From the NCBI RefSeq assembly GCF_002742445.1, contig NZ_NJNQ01000001.1, positions 1 through 64,000 of the forward strand: a DNA stretch of 64,000 bases, in the 5' to 3' direction. Shown here piece after piece: positions 1 to 9,845 of this stretch (the first letter of the stretch is position 1; every line of letters starts with the position of its first letter). The translations under genes and the position numbers were made by a program. The notes under the pieces were generated by a model. The model worked only from the letters and a program-made list of their open reading frames with translations. It was not told where the DNA came from and searched no databases. This DNA comes from Bifidobacterium sp. N4G05. GTDB taxonomy: Bacteria; Actinomycetota; Actinomycetes; Actinomycetales; Bifidobacteriaceae.

Positions 1-400
1 CGGCCGGCACCGCGTACGGCAGGAACGTGCTGATGCGGAAGAACTTCGCGCCGTGCAGCTTCATGGAATCCAAAGCCAAAGCCATCGCCGCCGACAGGAA
101 CAGCATGATCGGCACCTGCACGCAGGTGAACAGCGCGACCCTGCCGACTGAGCTCCAGAACTGCTGGTCGTGGAACAGACGAATGTAGTTGCTGATTCCC
201 ACGAACTTCGTGCCGCCGATCATCTGCTTCTGGAAGAAACTGATGTAGACCGCGTACAGGATCGGGATCACGAACACGAACACGAACACCAACGCGAACG
301 GCCACATAAACTTCCAACCACGCCAATCCGCCTTGTGTTTATTGACACGCACGGTTGCCGAATGCAGTGGCATATTGGCAACAACTTCCGTTGCTGACAT
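1..400 (-). CDS. Sugar ABC transporter permease, MalF type (N-terminal part)
   Basis: This is the first ~133 residues of an inner-membrane subunit of a carbohydrate ABC importer; the rest lies beyond the window edge. After a ~30-residue hydrophilic N-terminus there is a long hydrophobic segment (FALVFVFVFVIPILYAVYI), then the loop and second membrane segment usual for MalF/UgpA-type permeases. Two in-frame ATGs (403 and 400) follow an AAGGAG site; 400 has the better spacing (7 nt). It is divergent from the LacI-type regulator at 637, so it is probably part of that regulator's target operon. The sugar transported cannot be read from the sequence. Confidence 0.85.
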   Translation of the reverse strand, partial: MSATEVVANMPLHSATVRVNKHKADWRGWKFMWPFALVFVFVFVIPILYAVYISFFQKQMIGGTKFVGISNYIRLFHDQQFWSSVGRVALFTCVQVPIMLFLSAAMALALDSMKLHGAKFFRISTFLPYAVPA

Positions 401-501
401 CATTCCTCTCCTTCGAGGCAATACCATTTCACAGGGCAATTTACACCCCCGTAAAACAGCTCCTTCCAAATGTTTGCGTTATCATAATAACACTATATTC
501 C

Positions 502-517
502 AAAAGTGTCTACTTTT
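502..517. promoter_or_regulatory. Candidate LacI-family operator palindrome
   Basis: Inverted repeat AAAAGT-GTCT-ACTTTT in the 233-bp region between the divergent sugar permease and the LacI regulator. Its position is right for a shared operator, but the centre is not the usual CG, so the assignment is tentative. Confidence 0.35.
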
Positions 518-636
518 CGCACATTCTAGACCACATATTCACTGCATCGAACAAATTGCATGGTGACGAAAACAATACAGAAGTAAGCATGTAAAGTTAA
601 GCACAGTACGCATTTTCGTTCGGAAGGTAGATACAC

Positions 637-1644
637 ATGGCACGCAACTCAGTCTCGCTGCAAGACGTCGCTAGGGAAGCAGGGGTTTCACCGCAGACCG
701 TTTCCCGAGTGGCTAATGGGAGCGATGCCGTACGCCCAGCGACGAAACTTAAGGTCGAGGCAGCCATGGAGCATCTCGGATACAGGCCGAATTATGCGGC
801 ACGTGCTTTGAAAAGCGGACATTTCAACAATGTTGGTGTACTGCTTTCGCATATGTCGGCCTACGGGAACTCACGTATCCTCGAAGGCATCACTACAGCG
901 GCCGCGAATAGCGGCTATTCCATCACCATTCGCCCCTTGGATAACCTGCAGGATCAGTCACTCACCGGCGCACTGAAACTTGTGGAAGGTCTCCCCCTCG
1001 ATGGTGCAATCGTGATTATGGAACGCGATTTCACCGACTTCAACCAGTTCAAGCCATCCGACAACCTACCGGTAGTGCTTATTTGCGAGGAACCGGCAAA
1101 CCACTGCCCTACCATCGATTCGGACTCGTATGGTTGCGCCACTGCAGCCGTGGACTTTTTCCTGTCGAAGGGGCATAAAACTGTGTACCACATCGCAGGC
1201 CCCACCGTTTCACGCGCAGCACAGAGCCGCATCAGAGGGTGGCGCGACGCATTAGCGCAAGTCGGCATTCCCACACCACCCATGTATTACGGCGACTGGG
1301 AAGCAGATAGCGGCTACCAAGCCGGATTGGCCTTGGCCCACGAAAAGGATTGCACCGCAATTTTCGCAGGCAACGATCAAATGGCATACGGTGCCATGCT
1401 TGGCCTGAGGACAGCCGGAAAGCGCGTTCCCGAAGATGTCAGCATTATCGGTGTGGACGATTCACTCCGCGGCGTTGTGCCCCGTCTTGAACTGACCACC
1501 GTACGTCTCAAGCTCAGAACTGTGGGAAAAGAGGCTTTTTCCATGATCGAGCAACAATGCAATGGCAAAAAAGTGCCTTCTGGAATCAAGAAACTTATCA
1601 CCCCCGAATTCATCGACCGCGGATCCGTGGCAAAACTCGACTAA
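637..1644 (+). CDS. LacI-family transcriptional regulator
   Basis: 335-aa repressor of the usual LacI length. Residues ~6-55 form the helix-turn-helix and hinge helix (VSLQDVAREAGVSPQTVSRV, then a GYRPNYAARAL hinge). The rest is a periplasmic-binding-protein-like effector domain ending in the typical GVDDS...LTTVRL stretch. The start follows CGGAAGG ~8 nt upstream. Divergence from the sugar ABC permease suggests local control of that transport operon in response to an imported sugar. The ligand is unknown. Confidence 0.93.
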   Translation: MARNSVSLQDVAREAGVSPQTVSRVANGSDAVRPATKLKVEAAMEHLGYRPNYAARALKSGHFNNVGVLLSHMSAYGNSRILEGITTAAANSGYSITIRPLDNLQDQSLTGALKLVEGLPLDGAIVIMERDFTDFNQFKPSDNLPVVLICEEPANHCPTIDSDSYGCATAAVDFFLSKGHKTVYHIAGPTVSRAAQSRIRGWRDALAQVGIPTPPMYYGDWEADSGYQAGLALAHEKDCTAIFAGNDQMAYGAMLGLRTAGKRVPEDVSIIGVDDSLRGVVPRLELTTVRLKLRTVGKEAFSMIEQQCNGKKVPSGIKKLITPEFIDRGSVAKLD

Positions 1645-1699
1645 TCGCAATATCTCGCGACTTTAATCAACGCAATCAATCAAATCAGCCAATACGAAA

Positions 1700-1744
1700 A
1701 AGGCGTCTCTCCAGCGTGGGTGAACCGCGTGGGAGAGACGCCTT
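1700..1744 (-). terminator. Intrinsic terminator of sstT
   Basis: 13-bp stem AAGGCGTCTCTCC / GGGAGAGACGCCTT between the convergent LacI gene and sstT. On the minus strand it is followed by a T run, so it chiefly ends sstT; it may also slow transcription from the LacI side. Confidence 0.8.
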
Positions 1745-1766
1745 CTAGATTGAAAATCTGTTGAAA

Positions 1767-3059
1767 TCAGGCTTCGATGCCGAGCTGCTGGCGTTCCTTC
1801 TTGGAATACATGAACGCAGGAAGCTGACGGCCCTGCTTGAGCCAAGCATGATATTCGGCGGTTGCCGCAAACTCCACGTCGGAAGCGGAGTTCAGGCAGG
1901 TCTCCACGGAATCCTGAATAACACCGATGATGAAGCCGACACCCACCACCTGCATAGCGATGTCGTTGCTGATGCCGAACAGAGAGCAGGCCATCGGAAT
2001 AAGCAGCAGAGAACCGCCAGCCACACCGGAAGCGCCGCATGCGCCGAGCGCCGACACCACAGACAGCAGAATGGCGGCCGGCAGCGAAATCTGAATGCCC
2101 ATCGTATTGGCGGCAGCCATGGCCATGATGGTGATGGTGACGGCGGCACCGTTCATGTTGATGGTTGCGCCCAGCGGAATAGACACGGAATACATGTCTT
2201 TGTCAAGGCCAAGCTTCTCGCACAGCTGCATGTTGACCGGAATGTTCGCCGCGGAGGAACGAGTGAAGAATGCGGTCAGGCCGGATTCCTTGAAGCAGCG
2301 GTACACCAGCGGATACGGGTTGCGATGCAGGTACAGGAAAATGACCAGCGGACCGAACACGAGCACCATCAGCAGCATGGTGCCGACGAGCAGGAGCAGA
2401 AGGCTACCGTACTCGGTGAAGGCCGCCAAGCCGTTTTCGGAAACGCTGGTGAACACCAAGCCCATAATGCCGAACGGGGCGAGATTGATGACCCAACGAA
2501 TCACCTGAGACACGCCATCGGCCACATTGGCAAGGAACGCCTTGGAGCTTTCATTGGCAATACCCTTCATGGCAAGACCGAACAGGCAAGCCCACATCAG
2601 AATGCAGATGTAGTTGCCGTCGATCATGGCCTGAATCGGATTGGCCACAATATTGGTCAGCAACGTCTGCACAACCTCGCTCAAGCCCTGCGGCACCACA
2701 TCGGCGTCAGCGGCATCGCCCAACGATATGGTCTGCGGGAACATGCGAGACGTCAGCACCGCCACTACGGCGGACAGGAACGTGGTGAACAGATACAGGA
2801 AAAGCACCGTACCGAAACGGCTATCAAGCTTGGAATTACCCTGAGCCAGAGCGCTTGCAACCAGTACAAACACCAGAATCGGAGCGACGGCCTTCAATGC
2901 GCTTACGAACAGGGTGCCGAATTCGCCGATCCACGCCATATGCGGCACGACCAATGCCAGTGCGGTACCCGCGATAAGACCGACGATAATGCGGATAATC
3001 AGTGACACGCCGTTGTACTTGTCGGCAACGCCACGAAGCGCTTTCGAAATATGGTTCAT
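1767..3059 (-). CDS. sstT: Sodium:serine/threonine symporter (SstT)
   Basis: 430-aa polytopic membrane protein of the dicarboxylate/amino acid:cation symporter family. It shows the SstT-like N-terminus, a serine-rich re-entrant region (FFTRSSAANIPVNM) and the NMNGAA motif of the family near residue 280. The first ATG with a good GAGAG site is at 3059 (MNHISKAL); an upstream reading to 3116 has no ribosome site. It is a single-gene unit with its own terminator. Expected role: Na+-driven uptake of serine and threonine. Confidence 0.88.
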   Translation of the reverse strand: MNHISKALRGVADKYNGVSLIIRIIVGLIAGTALALVVPHMAWIGEFGTLFVSALKAVAPILVFVLVASALAQGNSKLDSRFGTVLFLYLFTTFLSAVVAVLTSRMFPQTISLGDAADADVVPQGLSEVVQTLLTNIVANPIQAMIDGNYICILMWACLFGLAMKGIANESSKAFLANVADGVSQVIRWVINLAPFGIMGLVFTSVSENGLAAFTEYGSLLLLLVGTMLLMVLVFGPLVIFLYLHRNPYPLVYRCFKESGLTAFFTRSSAANIPVNMQLCEKLGLDKDMYSVSIPLGATINMNGAAVTITIMAMAAANTMGIQISLPAAILLSVVSALGACGASGVAGGSLLLIPMACSLFGISNDIAMQVVGVGFIIGVIQDSVETCLNSASDVEFAATAEYHAWLKQGRQLPAFMYSKKERQQLGIEA

Positions 3060-3273
3060 ATTCTCTCTCGTTCTTTCCAGCCAGCTTGCCTTTACCAGCC
3101 AACATAACAAGAGCACATCCTAATCACGCTCGGTAACACGAAATGTGAAATGTCCAATTATAGGGACACGCAACTTCAACACGCCATAGCGATGCGATCA
3201 AATATCAGTATATCGATGAACGGTTTTTATATGTCTTTATTCATCGAGCAATATCCGCTAATCAGACCGTTAA

Positions 3274-4026
3274 TCAGCCAAGCGGCACTTTCGAAACGAA
3301 TGTACGAGGCTCTCCCGTCACCGGATCGTCGAAACGTAACTCACGAGCCACTAATTCCAACGGCTGCGAGAAATCATCGTAAGAATGCTGCACAATATTC
3401 GGATAGAAATCATCGCCCAAAATCGGCAAGCCCAACGAATTCATATGCACACGCAACTGGTGCGTTTTGCCGGTTTTCGGGTGCAGCACATAATTCACAT
3501 ATGCTTTGCCGTCGACGCAACGTACCGCGCTCCCCCGCTCAATCAACGTTTGCGCATTGACGGTTTCCGGAATTTCGTACGCCTGAAGTCGCCCGCGATC
3601 CTTGCAAATATGCGATGCTCGGATTGCCGGAAATGGTTGATGCCTGTCGATTCTTACGATTGTTCCATATTGCGGATGCCGATCGGGGGCAAGTGGCGCC
3701 AAACATTCATAGGTTTTTATGGTTTTGCGATTTTGGAACAGCATTTGGTAAGCGCCACGCAATTCCGGTTTGCGCACAAATACGACGATACCTGCGGTAA
3801 GTCGGTCCAAACGGTGTGCGGGAACAATATCGGGTTCGCCATACTGTTCCCGAAGTCGGATCAACGCGGTTTCGCGATACCACATGCCGCGCGGTGTGGT
3901 GGCGAGAAAATGCGGCTTGTCAACCACGATAATCGCATCGTTCTCGTAAAGAACCTCACATTCGAACGGAATATGAGGCTCTTCAAGAACGTAACGATGC
4001 CTCTTCTGCTGACGCTGTTGACGCAT
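3274..4026 (-). CDS. RluA-family pseudouridine synthase
   Basis: 250-aa RNA pseudouridine synthase. The catalytic motif HRLDRLTAG is present with Asp74 as nucleophile, and the C-terminal KTHQLRVHM block of the family is intact. There is no N-terminal S4 domain, so it is the short RluA/RluC-like form; the target uridine (23S rRNA or tRNA) cannot be told. It lies 11 bp downstream of glmS and is probably co-transcribed. The ATG at 4026 lacks a strong ribosome site, consistent with coupling to glmS termination. Confidence 0.85.
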   Translation of the reverse strand: MRQQRQQKRHRYVLEEPHIPFECEVLYENDAIIVVDKPHFLATTPRGMWYRETALIRLREQYGEPDIVPAHRLDRLTAGIVVFVRKPELRGAYQMLFQNRKTIKTYECLAPLAPDRHPQYGTIVRIDRHQPFPAIRASHICKDRGRLQAYEIPETVNAQTLIERGSAVRCVDGKAYVNYVLHPKTGKTHQLRVHMNSLGLPILGDDFYPNIVQHSYDDFSQPLELVARELRFDDPVTGEPRTFVSKVPLG

Positions 4027-4037
4027 CGTATGAACGA

Positions 4038-5930
4038 TTACTCCACGGTGACGGACTTGGCGAGATTACGAGGCTTGTCAACGTCGTAATTCTTCAGCTT
4101 GGCCATGTCCATGGCGAATAGCTGAAGCGGCACCACATCCACCAGCGGACTCATCAGCGTCGGGCAAGCCGGACGCCAGAACACCACGTCCGCATAGCGT
4201 TCAACATCGGGATCGTTCTCTTCGGCCACGGCGATAATGTACGCACCACGGGCCTTGACCTCTTCGATACCGGAAATAACCTTGGCGTGCAGCACATTGC
4301 GGCCACGTGCCGGCGGCACGATGAACACTACCGGTTCGCCTTCATCCACCAATGCGATCGGACCGTGCTTGAGCTCGCCGGCCGCGAAGCCTTCGGTGAA
4401 GGTGTAGGCGATTTCCTTCAATTTCAACGCGCCTTCCATCGCAACCGGGTAGCCGACATGACGACCCAGGAACAGGAAGGACTTCGCATCGACCATCTGT
4501 GCGGCAGCATCATGCACGGTCTTGGCCTGCGTGTCAAGAACCCACTGGATCTTGCGAGGCATGTCTTTGAGGGAATCCAACGCCTGCGCGATCTCGTCAC
4601 GGAACATTGCACCCTTGACCTGCGCCAAATACAAGCCAAGCACGTAGGCGGCAGTAATCTGCGCCACGAACGCCTTGGTGGAGGCGACCGCCACTTCCGG
4701 ACCAGCGTGCGTGTACAGCACCGCGTCGGATTCACGTGGAATGGACGCGCCCTGCGTGTTGCAGATGGCCAGCACCTTCGAACCCTGCTCGCGCGCGTGG
4801 CGCAATGCCATCAGCGTGTCCATGGTTTCACCGGACTGCGAAATGGCCACCACCAACGTGCGCGGGGTGAGAATCGGATCACGATAGCGGAATTCGTGGG
4901 CAAGCTCCACTTCCACCGGAATACGCACCCAATGCTCGATGGCGTACTTGGCCACCATGCCCGCGTAGGCAGCGGTACCGCAGGCGATGACGATAATCTT
5001 GTCGATCGCCTTGAAATCATGCTCGTCGATGCGAACCTCGTCAAGATTGAGATTGCCGTCCTTGCCAAGACGTCCCAACAGCGTGCGCTGCACCGCCGCC
5101 GGCCCTTCGTGGATCTCCTTGTCCATGAAGGAGTCCCAACCGCCCTTTTCGGCCGCGGAAGCATCCCAATCCACGGTGTAGGTCTTCGGATCGGCCACGA
5201 TGTTGCCCATGAAATCAGACACCACGACCTTATCGGCGGACACCATCACGGCCTGATCCTGGTCGATTTCCATGGCACGTTTCGTGTAGGCCACGAACGC
5301 GGCCACATCGGAACCAAGGAAATTCTCACCTTCGCCAAGACCAACCACCAGCGGCGAATCATGGCGGGCGCCGACCACGATACCCGGCTGACGGCAGTCA
5401 GTGGCGAGAATCGTGAACGCGCCTTCCAGCATGCGAGCCAAGCGTCGCACGGCCTTGAACAGGTCGGGTTTGCCGGTTTCCTCAACGATTTTCTCGCTGA
5501 TTTTGCCCAGCAGTTTCGCCGCGACCTCCGTATCGGTTTCCGATGAGAAACGGTAACCTTCCGTCTGCAGATCAAGACGAAGTTGGGAGGCGTTTTCGAT
5601 GATGCCATTATGAATGATGGCGACCTTGCCGTCTCGCGAGGTATGCGGATGCGCGTTGATATCGTTCGGCACGCCGTTGGTGGCCCAACGGGTGTGTCCG
5701 ATGCCCACGGTGGCCATCGGCATTGGATTGCGTTCCACGTCTTCGATCAGATTGGCGAGACGCCCCGCCTTCTTACGCACTTCCACATGGTCCATGCCGG
5801 GCGCGGTCAGCGCCACACCAGCCGAATCATATCCGCGGTATTCCAAACGCTGGAGGCCTTGGAGGCACACTTCCAACGGCTTGCCGCACGCGGTTTCCAC
5901 ATTTCCTGCATATCCTACGATTCCACACAT
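4038..5930 (-). CDS. glmS: Glutamine-fructose-6-phosphate aminotransferase (isomerizing)
   Basis: 630-aa GlmS, which makes glucosamine-6-phosphate from fructose-6-phosphate and glutamine, the first step to UDP-GlcNAc for peptidoglycan. Cys2 of CGIVGYAG is the N-terminal glutamine-amidotransferase nucleophile. Two SIS domains follow (ISQSGETMDT and ASTKAFVAQ), and the end DKPRNLAKSVTVE is the conserved C-terminus. It is slightly longer than the usual ~610 aa because of a spacer between the two halves. The start is fixed because Cys must be residue 2. No glmS ribozyme is expected or seen. Confidence 0.97.
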   Translation of the reverse strand: MCGIVGYAGNVETACGKPLEVCLQGLQRLEYRGYDSAGVALTAPGMDHVEVRKKAGRLANLIEDVERNPMPMATVGIGHTRWATNGVPNDINAHPHTSRDGKVAIIHNGIIENASQLRLDLQTEGYRFSSETDTEVAAKLLGKISEKIVEETGKPDLFKAVRRLARMLEGAFTILATDCRQPGIVVGARHDSPLVVGLGEGENFLGSDVAAFVAYTKRAMEIDQDQAVMVSADKVVVSDFMGNIVADPKTYTVDWDASAAEKGGWDSFMDKEIHEGPAAVQRTLLGRLGKDGNLNLDEVRIDEHDFKAIDKIIVIACGTAAYAGMVAKYAIEHWVRIPVEVELAHEFRYRDPILTPRTLVVAISQSGETMDTLMALRHAREQGSKVLAICNTQGASIPRESDAVLYTHAGPEVAVASTKAFVAQITAAYVLGLYLAQVKGAMFRDEIAQALDSLKDMPRKIQWVLDTQAKTVHDAAAQMVDAKSFLFLGRHVGYPVAMEGALKLKEIAYTFTEGFAAGELKHGPIALVDEGEPVVFIVPPARGRNVLHAKVISGIEEVKARGAYIIAVAEENDPDVERYADVVFWRPACPTLMSPLVDVVPLQLFAMDMAKLKNYDVDKPRNLAKSVTVE

Positions 5931-6010
5931 AACATCCCAGCTTATCGGGTAATGGTGTCATTTTCGAAACGAAACCGCTCCATCGCGCCGAACCTTTGAT
6001 ATATGGACAC

Positions 6011-6049
6011 AAAAATCCCCATGCCGACAGTTTTCAACATGGGGATTTT
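6011..6049 (-). terminator. Intrinsic terminator of the amino-acid ABC operon
   Basis: Stem AAAATCCCCATG / CATGGGGATTTT with a T5 tail on the minus strand, downstream of the ABC ATPase gene and upstream of glmS. Confidence 0.85.
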
Positions 6050-6122
6050 CTTCAGCCATTCCCTTAATCGCAATTCTTGCGATGAAGAGATGTCTGACTC
6101 TTACGATTACACTTACGACGAT

Positions 6123-6917
6123 TTACAGCACGTGCTGCAGGAAGTCCTTGAATCGTGGTTCCTGCGGATTGTCGATGATTTCAGGACCGCCCTGTTCCAC
6201 AACAACACCGCCGTCCATGAATACGATCTGATCGGCGACTTCGCGTGCAAAGCCTATTTCGTGGGTGACAACCACCATGGTCATGCCTTCTTTCGCCAAA
6301 GACAGCATGACGTTCAGCACTTCGCCCACCAATTCCGGATCGAGTGCGGAGGTTGGCTCGTCGAACAGCATGATTTCCGGCTTCATGGCGAGTGCGCGGG
6401 CAATGGCCACACGCTGCTGCTGGCCTCCGGAAAGCTGTGCCGGATAGTGGTCAAGGCGATCGCCCATGCCCACTCGGTTCAGCTCTTCGATGGCAAGCTT
6501 GCGGGCTTCCTTTTTATCCATGTGCTTGACGTGGACCGGCGCTTCCATCACATTTTCGAGAGCCGTCATGTGCGGGAACAGGTTGAACCTCTGGAACACC
6601 ATGCCCAGCTTGGAACGCTGTTCGGCCACTTCCTTGTCGTTCAAGGTCTGCAGCACCTGCTTGCCACCCTCATCGACATATTTATAGCCGATCATTTCGC
6701 CGTCGACGTCGATTTCGCCGCCGGTCAGCGTTTCCAACTGGTTGATCAGGCGCAGGAATGTGGATTTTCCGGAACCGGAAGGTCCCAGAATCACCGTCAC
6801 CGAGCCGGGCATAACCGTCATATCGACGCCCTTGAGCACGTGCAGGCTACCGAAAGCCTTATGCACCTGCGTGGCCTTCACTGCGGGAACAACACCGTTG
6901 GTGGTTGGTTCAGTCAT
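6123..6917 (-). CDS. Polar amino-acid ABC transporter ATPase (GlnQ type)
   Basis: 264-aa ATP-binding subunit of a polar amino-acid importer. Walker [10 protein letters not shown] at ~45-53, signature LSGGQQQRV at ~162-170, Walker B LFDEP at ~184-188 and a TH switch histidine are all present. The ~20 extra residues in the [14 protein letters not shown] region before the Q-loop are seen in several GlnQ-type ATPases. It lies 12 bp behind the permease gene and shares its transcript. The substrate class (glutamine, glutamate, cystine or similar) follows from the family, not from direct evidence. Confidence 0.95.
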   Translation of the reverse strand: MTEPTTNGVVPAVKATQVHKAFGSLHVLKGVDMTVMPGSVTVILGPSGSGKSTFLRLINQLETLTGGEIDVDGEMIGYKYVDEGGKQVLQTLNDKEVAEQRSKLGMVFQRFNLFPHMTALENVMEAPVHVKHMDKKEARKLAIEELNRVGMGDRLDHYPAQLSGGQQQRVAIARALAMKPEIMLFDEPTSALDPELVGEVLNVMLSLAKEGMTMVVVTHEIGFAREVADQIVFMDGGVVVEQGGPEIIDNPQEPRFKDFLQHVL

Positions 6918-6929
6918 TGCTCACTCCCC

Positions 6930-7913
6930 TCACGCGGTCATGCCCGCGAACGTTGCCTCGTTCTGCTTGGTGATATCGTCTTTCGGTTCGCCTTCGGTTT
7001 TACCCGGCAGCGGCGGCTGCTTGCCGCGCGCGCCGGCCGGTCGTGCATCGAAGCCCTTGCCGAAATGCTTCTCCAGACGAGACTGCAGCACCATCAGGAT
7101 GGAGGTGATCACCAAATACCAGATGCAGGCCACGATCAGCAGCGGAATCGGCTTGTACAGTCGGGTTGCGATTGCGGTGGTGGCGAACTGCAGTTCCAGC
7201 GTGAACGGCACGGCGTTGACCAGCGAGGTGGTCTTCAACATGCCGATGAACTCATTGCCGGTCGGCGGAATGATGATGCGCATGGCCTGAGGAAGCACCA
7301 CGCGACGCATGATCATGGAACGCTTCATACCCAGCGCCTTGGCCGCTTCGGTCTGACCTGGATCGACGGCTTCAAGACCCGCACGCACGATTTCGGCCAG
7401 ATATGCCGCTTCGTTCAGCGCGAGACCCAGCCATGCCGCGTTGAACGCGGTAATGACGGACTGCGAGTCAATGCTCCAGAATTCAATGGACGTGAAAGGA
7501 ATGCCCACACCGATGCGGGGCACCAATACGGCGAACAGACCCCAGAACACCAGCTGCGTATACACAGGGGTGCCACGGAAGAACCAAATGTAGAACCAGC
7601 TCACGCCACGCAGCACCGGATTGATGGACTTGCGCATCACGGCCAGAATCACTGCCAGAACAATCGCGATGACCATGGAGATGACCGTCAGCAGCAGCGT
7701 GTATTTGATGCCTTCAAGCACATTCTCGTTGAACAGGTACTTCCCAACCACATTCCATTCGAAACGCGGATTGGTGATCAGGCCCTGCAGCAGCATGGCG
7801 GCGAGCAGAGCAACGATGACCGCCGCCACAATCGGGCCCGTACGCTTAACCGGCAGCGCTTTGATGCGATTCGGAATATCGAGGCCGTCGCCGTCGATCT
7901 GTTTTTTCGCCAT
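6930..7913 (-). CDS. Polar amino-acid ABC transporter permease
   Basis: 327-aa inner-membrane subunit of the HisMQ/GlnP family. There is a ~35-residue cytoplasmic N-terminus, then membrane helices and the family's EAA loop (EAAKALGMKRSMIMRRVVLP). The last ~40 residues are a hydrophilic Pro/Gly/Lys-rich tail beyond the usual end. It lies between the first receptor gene (7959) and the ATPase. As the only permease in the cluster it probably forms a homodimer served by more than one receptor. Confidence 0.94.
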   Translation of the reverse strand: MAKKQIDGDGLDIPNRIKALPVKRTGPIVAAVIVALLAAMLLQGLITNPRFEWNVVGKYLFNENVLEGIKYTLLLTVISMVIAIVLAVILAVMRKSINPVLRGVSWFYIWFFRGTPVYTQLVFWGLFAVLVPRIGVGIPFTSIEFWSIDSQSVITAFNAAWLGLALNEAAYLAEIVRAGLEAVDPGQTEAAKALGMKRSMIMRRVVLPQAMRIIIPPTGNEFIGMLKTTSLVNAVPFTLELQFATTAIATRLYKPIPLLIVACIWYLVITSILMVLQSRLEKHFGKGFDARPAGARGKQPPLPGKTEGEPKDDITKQNEATFAGMTA

Positions 7914-7958
7914 GATGCTTCAGTTCCTTCGTTGTTGATGAAAATAGTGGAGATGAGA

Positions 7959-8888
7959 TCAGTTGAGATCGGTCGGGTTGATCTCAGCCTTGTCCAGAGC
8001 ACCGGATTCCACACCCCAATGCTTGAGGATCTTCATATACGTGCCATCGTCCATCAGCTTCTGTACGGCCTTCTGCACGGCTTCAGCAAGCTGGGTGTTG
8101 CCCTTCTTGACAGCGATGCCCTGCTTGGCCACGCCTTCGACGTCACCCAAGGCCTCAAGCTGTCCGTCGGTCTGGGAGATGGCATAACCGGCGACCGGCG
8201 AATCGGCATAGAACGCATCGGCCTTGCCCGTAGCCACTGCAGTGGCCGCTTCGGCCTGACGCTTGTACGACATCACTTCGGCCTTGTTGTCGGCCTCGCA
8301 GCCTTTGGCGATGGTGTTGGCCTCCTCTTCCTGCACGGTGCCGGTCTGCACCGCGATCTTCGCGCCACACATGTCGGAAGTGTCGAGCTTCTTCGGATTG
8401 CCCTTCTGCACGGCCCACGTGGAACCCGCACGGTAGTAGCTCACGAAATCCACGGACTGCATACGCTCTTCGGTGATGGTCATGGCGGTGATGCCCAGAT
8501 CATACTTGGAGCCAATGGAAGGAATGATGGTGTCGAACATGGAAGACACGATGTTCGGCTTCAAACCAAGCGTCTTGGCGATGGCCTTGGTCATGTCGAT
8601 ATCATAGCCGACCGGAGTCTTACCGTCTTCGGCATAGAATTCAGCCGGAGCGTACGAAAGCTCCATACCGGCGGAAAGCTCGCCGTCCTTCACCAGATCG
8701 CTGGACGAAACCAGCTTGGCCAGCTCGTCATCTTTTTCAATGGTGCTGACATCGTAACCGGTGGTAGTGTTCGACGAATCCGACGAATCGCCGGACTTGG
8801 AAGCATCGGAGGTGCCGCAAGCGGCAGCGGAAAACAACATCGCCGCGCTCAGCACAAGCGCCACAACGGACTTGATCTTCAAAGACAT
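7959..8888 (-). CDS. Amino-acid ABC transporter substrate-binding lipoprotein 1
   Basis: 309-aa SBP_bac_3 receptor. It has a signal peptide with a lipobox ending at Cys24 (AAAC-GTS), a Ser-rich linker, then a two-lobed binding domain (MELSYAPAEFYAEDGKTPVG, GSKYDLGITAMT). ATG at 8888 is preferred because the AAGGA site is about 10 nt away; ATG 8897 is too close to it. It lies 45 bp before the permease, so it is the receptor most closely tied to the transporter. Two paralogues lie upstream at 9155 and 9959. Confidence 0.93.
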   Translation of the reverse strand: MSLKIKSVVALVLSAAMLFSAAACGTSDASKSGDSSDSSNTTTGYDVSTIEKDDELAKLVSSSDLVKDGELSAGMELSYAPAEFYAEDGKTPVGYDIDMTKAIAKTLGLKPNIVSSMFDTIIPSIGSKYDLGITAMTITEERMQSVDFVSYYRAGSTWAVQKGNPKKLDTSDMCGAKIAVQTGTVQEEEANTIAKGCEADNKAEVMSYKRQAEAATAVATGKADAFYADSPVAGYAISQTDGQLEALGDVEGVAKQGIAVKKGNTQLAEAVQKAVQKLMDDGTYMKILKHWGVESGALDKAEINPTDLN

Positions 8889-9064
8889 GATACGCATATC
8901 CTTCTTCTTATCTCTTCATTGCCATACCGAGATCTCAACGCCATTCGATTGCAGAGAACCTCAGTATCTCAAATAGGCACGATAAGAGCGCAATGCTACA
9001 TGTACGTTACGTTGCGCAAAACCTACGCACCAGCCAAGAATCACGGAAAATTCATATACGAAAA

Positions 9065-9101
9065 ACGGAAGACACGCGGATTCGGTCCGCATGCCTTCCG
9101 T
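9065..9101 (-). terminator. Terminator after receptor gene 2
   Basis: Hairpin with outer arms ACGGAAG / CTTCCGT and inner arms GCGGA / TCCGC, followed by T5 on the minus strand, 50 bp below the truncated receptor gene. Confidence 0.75.
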
Positions 9102-9154
9102 CATATCGGCATCACAGTATCACCGCGTACGATACCTGCCTTACGTTTGATCGT

Positions 9155-9715
9155 TCAGCCGAGGTCGGTCGGATTGATTTCGGCTTTGTCGACCGCTCCG
9201 GTCTCCACGCCCCAATGCTTGAGGATCTTCATATACGTGTCGTCATCCATGAGCTTCTGCAGTGCGGCCTGCACCGCCTTGGCTATATCGGAATCGCCCT
9301 TCTTGATGGCCACTGCCTCCTTGGTCACGCCGACATCCTCGCCAAGGGCTTCCAACGTGCCTTCGGTTTGCGGCACGGCCTCAAGACCGAACATATTGGC
9401 GAGCGCCTTGGCGATATCGACATCGAAGCCGACCGGGGTCTTGCCGTCCTCCGCAAGGAATTCCGCGGGAGCATACGGCGTGTCCATGCCGATGGTGAGC
9501 TTGCCGTCCTTGGTGACTGATTCCGGCAGCATTGCGGCTATATCAGCATACTTCGTCACACCGGAAACGTCATAACCGGTGACGTTCGACGACGACTTGG
9601 AATCACCGGAAGCCGTGGAATCGGACTTTTCCGATGTGCCGCACGCACCCAACGAAACGATCATGGCGGCGCTTAGCGCAAAAACAGTGAGTTTCCTTAG
9701 ATTATTGAAAGCCAT
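9155..9715 (-). pseudogene. Substrate-binding lipoprotein 2 with large in-frame internal deletion
   Basis: 186-aa open frame clearly paralogous to the receptors at 7959 and 9959 (~310 aa each). The signal peptide and lipobox (SLGAC, Cys25), the first ~115 residues and the last ~65 residues are present. About 127 residues are missing: the sequence jumps from the FGLEA.PQT region straight to the EGTLEALG region, corresponding to Thr119 and Thr246 of the 9959 protein. The lost segment holds all of lobe 2 and the hinge, so ligand binding is unlikely. Start, stop, ribosome site and terminator are intact, so a lipoprotein fragment may still be made. Confidence 0.85.
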
Positions 9716-9845
9716 CGCGAATCATCTCTTCATTCCCGACCGTATAAAAACGGCCGAACCGAAGTTCTGCACGCACCCTAAAAACGATTGCTACGGCCGC
9801 GTTAATAGTACGCAAACTCTATTTGATATGCCGTTTTTCCCTACG

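Noticed and set aside
1761-3005. 414-codon plus-strand frame opposite sstT
   Set aside because: Composition bias (His, Arg, Gln) and full overlap with a clear symporter.
5931-6010. glmS ribozyme riboswitch
   Set aside because: The 5' region is too short and has no pseudoknot-like pairing; not expected in actinobacteria.
6003-9575. 1190-codon open frame on the plus strand
   Set aside because: Antisense to the amino-acid ABC genes; His/Arg/Gly-rich composition typical of a GC3 shadow, and no ribosome site.
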